The notes below the pieces were generated by a model. It was not told the origin of the DNA and did no database searches. It saw nothing but the letters and a program-made list of their open reading frames with translations. From Nostoc sp. NOS(2021) (GTDB lineage Bacteria; Cyanobacteriota; Cyanobacteriia; Cyanobacteriales; Nostocaceae), in the NCBI RefSeq assembly GCF_017115025.1, contig NZ_JABXKM010000026.1, positions 1 to 33,683 of the forward strand: a DNA stretch of 33,683 nucleotides, in the 5' to 3' direction. Positions 31,209 through 33,683 of this stretch are shown here, one piece after another. The translations under genes were made by a program, and so were the position numbers. How positions within the stretch are numbered: position 1 is the first letter of the stretch; each line of letters begins with the position of its first letter.

Positions 31209-32297
31209 TTAATGGTGAACTTGATGGAGTATTTCTGGCTGAATTCCCATGTCCTTGGTGTAAGGAGCGAGAAATTCATTTGGGGATAGATCGGCAGGGT
31301 TAACAGCGATCGCTTGATTTAGTGTTTCTTTGCTAGCAACTAGCTGTTCTTGTACCCATTTGTCAAAGGCTTCTTCTGACTCAACAACTACTGGCGCTCT
31401 CATTGCACCGTGGTAGGGGCCACAAAGTTCAGCACAGATCAGAACATAATCTCCTGCTTTTTTGGGGGTGAAGCGAATCTCGCTTTGCCTACCGGGGATC
31501 GCATCTTGTTTCAGGCGGAACTCTGGCACCCAGAAGGCGTGAATCACATCGTTGGCTGTCATATTGATTTGCACTTCTCGCCCGATAGGGACGTGCATTT
31601 CACCTGTAGTTATACCAGTTTCAGGATAGGTGAAAATCCAAGCATATTGTAGACCAGTGACGTTGACTTGTAATTCTGCTGGTTTGCCTGCTTTTTCAGG
31701 ACTGCCCCCAATTGTCGGAGCAACAATACCTACACCTGGGGCATTCCGCAGTTGGGGAATTTGGTCAGCATTGCGGACTTCTGCGGTAGCTGGGTCTTGC
31801 ATTGCCTGCTCAGATTTTTCTTGATTGAGGTTGGGTGCGGTGCTGCCAGCAGTATCGTTTAAAGTTGCAGCCATCGCACTCCCATGACCTAGCATTTTCA
31901 TTGACTCCTGATTCATCGGTGCTTCATGGATAGCATGGGGATCAAAGCCACCGATTTCGTTGTAGACATCAAAGCTGTAAACAGAAATACCGATAACGAT
32001 AATTGCTGGGATCGCTGTCCAGAGAATTTCTAAAGGTACATTGCCCTCAACTGGTGGGCCGTCTTCATTGTCACCTGCACGTCGGCGATATTTAAATGCA
32101 GAGTAAATTAAAATACCTTCGACTAACAGGAATATACCTGTAGAAACGATCATCATCGTGTTGAATAGACCATCCACCAAGACGGCTTCATCCGTTGCTG
32201 CTGTTGGCAACAGACCGTGATTTTGACCGTACCAAAAGCTGGCTAGCGTTAGCACGATGCCAATGAGTAATGTCCAGATTGAACTTGGAATCTTCAC
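31209..32297 (-). CDS. ctaC: Cytochrome c oxidase subunit II (CtaC/CoxB)
   Basis: 362 aa. An N-terminal hydrophobic segment (6-23) plus two transmembrane helices (about 45-66 and 88-108) precede the extracytoplasmic cupredoxin domain. The binuclear CuA ligands are all present: His253, Cys288, Glu290, Cys292, His296 and Met299 (CAELCGPYHGAM). The conserved aromatic electron-entry region 'GLQYAWIFTYPE' is also there. Between the last helix and the cupredoxin domain lies a long Met/Gln/Ala/Pro-rich linker (about 118-207), longer than I expect for the family. It accepts electrons from cytochrome c6/plastocyanin. First gene of ctaC-D-E. Confidence 0.95.
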   Translation of the reverse strand: MKIPSSIWTLLIGIVLTLASFWYGQNHGLLPTAATDEAVLVDGLFNTMMIVSTGIFLLVEGILIYSAFKYRRRAGDNEDGPPVEGNVPLEILWTAIPAIIVIGISVYSFDVYNEIGGFDPHAIHEAPMNQESMKMLGHGSAMAATLNDTAGSTAPNLNQEKSEQAMQDPATAEVRNADQIPQLRNAPGVGIVAPTIGGSPEKAGKPAELQVNVTGLQYAWIFTYPETGITTGEMHVPIGREVQINMTANDVIHAFWVPEFRLKQDAIPGRQSEIRFTPKKAGDYVLICAELCGPYHGAMRAPVVVESEEAFDKWVQEQLVASKETLNQAIAVNPADLSPNEFLAPYTKDMGIQPEILHQVHH

Positions 32298-32701
32298 GGC
32301 TTACTTAAATGAATTTACTACGTTAGCTCAAAGCTACCCACTTACTAAGGTAGTCTAGGCTGTAAGAGATGGAGTCCAAAGGTCTGAAATTTTTATTAAT
32401 TTTTTTGACTATTTTACTAATCTTGAGTATGAGTCTCATATCGTGTAACGCCAAAAATAGATGTAAATCAGTGCAAAAATTTAAGAAAAAATTTAGGATG
32501 CTTAAATTAATTGCCATTAATTAATTTCTCACATCTTGAAAAATACCTAAAGCTTCGGGCAAAACATTGCTGGAGTGATTCAAAGTATAAGTGAGTGCTA
32601 ATCTATAAACCTTTAGCCTATACGCTAGGGTGAAGATGGGACACTAAAAGAAAATTGAAAATTTTAAGAGATCCACCAAGAGCGGGCAGAAGGTATCGTT
32701 C
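32298..32701. promoter_or_regulatory. Divergent ctaC / ctaA promoter region
   Basis: This 404-nt AT-rich region separates the oxidase operon from heme A synthase and should hold both promoters. A small minus-strand ORF (32323-32517) is present but has no ribosome-binding site and low-complexity content. I could not assign promoter boxes. AGAAGG about 10 nt before the ctaA start is a possible weak ribosome-binding site. Confidence 0.5.
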
Positions 32702-33637
32702 ATGAGCGAATTTGTCCTAGAACAACAAAACGAAGCGGCGCTTCAGCAGCAAAAGCCCAAGGAAATGATTCGGCGCTTGGTGTGGAAAATGTGCATAGCC
32801 ACCTTAATTTTGATGGCCATAGGCAGTGCCACCCGCGTGATGAATGCTGGGCTTGCTTGTCCAGACTGGCCCTTATGCTATGGCGAACTCGTGCCAGCCA
32901 AGCAAATGAATTTCCAAGTGTTTTTGGAGTGGTTTCACAGATTGGATGCAGCTTTAATTGGTGTAAGCGCGATCGCACTCTTCGGTTTATCCTGGTGGCA
33001 TCGTCGTTTCTTACCCGCTTGGCTACCTTGGGCATCCACATTCGCCCTGTTTTTAATCGTCTTCCAAGGTATCTTGGGGGGACTCACCGTTACCGAACTG
33101 TTGCGGTTTGATATCGTTACCGCCCACTTAGGAACGGCGCTGTTGTTTTTTACCACCCTCCTGATTATCGGCACGGCACTCACACCCTATCAGGGCAATG
33201 GAACCGTTGGTAAGTTGCCTTGGGTCGGTTTAACTGCTGCTGTTTTGGTTTATCTGCAAAGTTTGTTAGGTGCTTTGGTAGGTTCTCGCTGGGCGCTACA
33301 TCAATGCCTCGGTGGTTCTCAACTTTGTACTGTGATGTACAGCCATATTGCTGGTTTAGTGCCGCCAACAGTGGCAACCTTGGCAATGGTATTTATCTGT
33401 TGGCGGACACCAGCACTACATCCAGCCTTGCGGCGACTGGCAAATATGGCTGGTGCGTTGTTGACCTTACAAATCTTGTTGGGAGTCGCCACCTTCAAAT
33501 TACATCTCCAAGTCGAGCCTCTCACCGTCTCTCACCAAGCTATAGGAGCTGCTTTGCTGGGTACTTTGGTGGCTTTCACAGTTTTATCACTACGTGACTC
33601 AGTTAGTGCTGATTCACGAGTGCTGAGTGTTGAGTAG
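32702..33637 (+). CDS. ctaA: Heme A synthase (CtaA/Cox15)
   Basis: 311 aa with about eight transmembrane helices in two four-helix halves. Conserved features: 'GSATRVMNAGLACPDWPLCYGELVP' after helix 1 (the Cys-containing loop of this family), the heme-ligand His in 'EWFHRLDA', 'GILGGLTVTELL' with 'IVTAHLGTALLFF', and in the second half 'MYSHIAGL' and 'VSHQAIGAALLG'. It oxidises the C8 methyl of heme O to the formyl of heme A, the cofactor of the oxidase encoded divergently. The protoheme farnesyltransferase ctaB usually follows, but the window ends. The last residues (SADSRVLSVE) run into repeats. Confidence 0.94.
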   Translation: MSEFVLEQQNEAALQQQKPKEMIRRLVWKMCIATLILMAIGSATRVMNAGLACPDWPLCYGELVPAKQMNFQVFLEWFHRLDAALIGVSAIALFGLSWWHRRFLPAWLPWASTFALFLIVFQGILGGLTVTELLRFDIVTAHLGTALLFFTTLLIIGTALTPYQGNGTVGKLPWVGLTAAVLVYLQSLLGALVGSRWALHQCLGGSQLCTVMYSHIAGLVPPTVATLAMVFICWRTPALHPALRRLANMAGALLTLQILLGVATFKLHLQVEPLTVSHQAIGAALLGTLVAFTVLSLRDSVSADSRVLSVE

Positions 33638-33683
33638 ATAGTGCGGCATTGGGCATTGGTCTACGTGTCCCCAGTCCCCAGTC
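33638..33683. repeat. 7-bp repeats at the right window edge
   Basis: GGGCATT and CCCCAGT heptamers follow directly after ctaA, with the array cut by the window end. They are the same types as at 29280-29400. Confidence 0.7.

Noticed and set aside
32323..32517. 64-aa minus-strand ORF in the ctaC/ctaA spacer
   Set aside because: AT-rich low-complexity translation, no ribosome-binding site, lies in a likely promoter region.

Overview
The window reads as chromosomal DNA of a filamentous, probably heterocyst-forming cyanobacterium (Nostocales, Nostoc/Anabaena-like). Supporting signs are photosystem genes (psbE-F-L-J, psaI, ycf48, a membrane rubredoxin), the ndhC-K-J operon of the plastoquinone-reducing NDH-1 complex, a cytochrome c oxidase cluster, xisH/xisI genes known from heterocyst DNA-excision elements, very frequent HIP1 octamers (GCGATCGC), and abundant Nostoc-type short repeats (7-bp tandem repeats such as GGGCATT, CCCCAGT and TAGTCAT, and dispersed GC-rich palindromic repeats). 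No tRNA, rRNA or CRISPR array was seen.

Layout. 1-4401: the 3' part of a large acidic proline-rich protein, then two tandem paralogous genes of unknown function. 4559-9397: core photosynthesis and respiration: psaI (+), convergent psbE-F-L-J (-), upstream of these ycf48 and rubA (-), then divergent ndhC-K-J (+). These gene groups act in assembly and function of PSI, PSII and NDH-1. 9502-13204: accessory genes on the minus strand: a Rpn/PD-(D/E)XK-type nuclease and an HTH-NACHT-HEAT STAND ATPase preceded by 10-bp-phased repeats.

13350-20278: a patchwork of foreign-looking genes and decay: a small membrane protein whose 3' end is copied twice more (about 0.1 and 5.8 kb downstream), a GC-richer segment with an NmrA-like oxidoreductase, an aldo/keto-reductase pseudogene split by a 145-bp MITE with 5-bp target duplication, a mercuric-reductase-like flavoprotein, a secreted protein, a photolyase-like remnant, a GH29 alpha-L-fucosidase and a 21-bp tandem array. 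20279-25158: conflict/mobile-type genes: an AAA/STAND ATPase overlapping a TPR protein, a xisH gene with a stop codon at its catalytic glutamate followed by intact xisI, and a HigB-HigA toxin-antitoxin pair. 25255-27742: a membrane-anchored PstS-like binding protein and a transmembrane Ser/Thr kinase with a duplicated glycine-rich loop.

28635-33637: the aa3-type cytochrome oxidase operon ctaC-D-E (-) with divergent heme A synthase ctaA/cox15 (+); the latter makes the heme A the oxidase needs. The best candidates for something undescribed are the ATPase/TPR gene pair (20279-23411), the HTH-NACHT-HEAT gene with its helically phased upstream repeats (10628-13302), and the tandem unknown paralogs (2586-4401). 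All functional statements rest on reading translated sequence and remembered family motifs; no database search was run.
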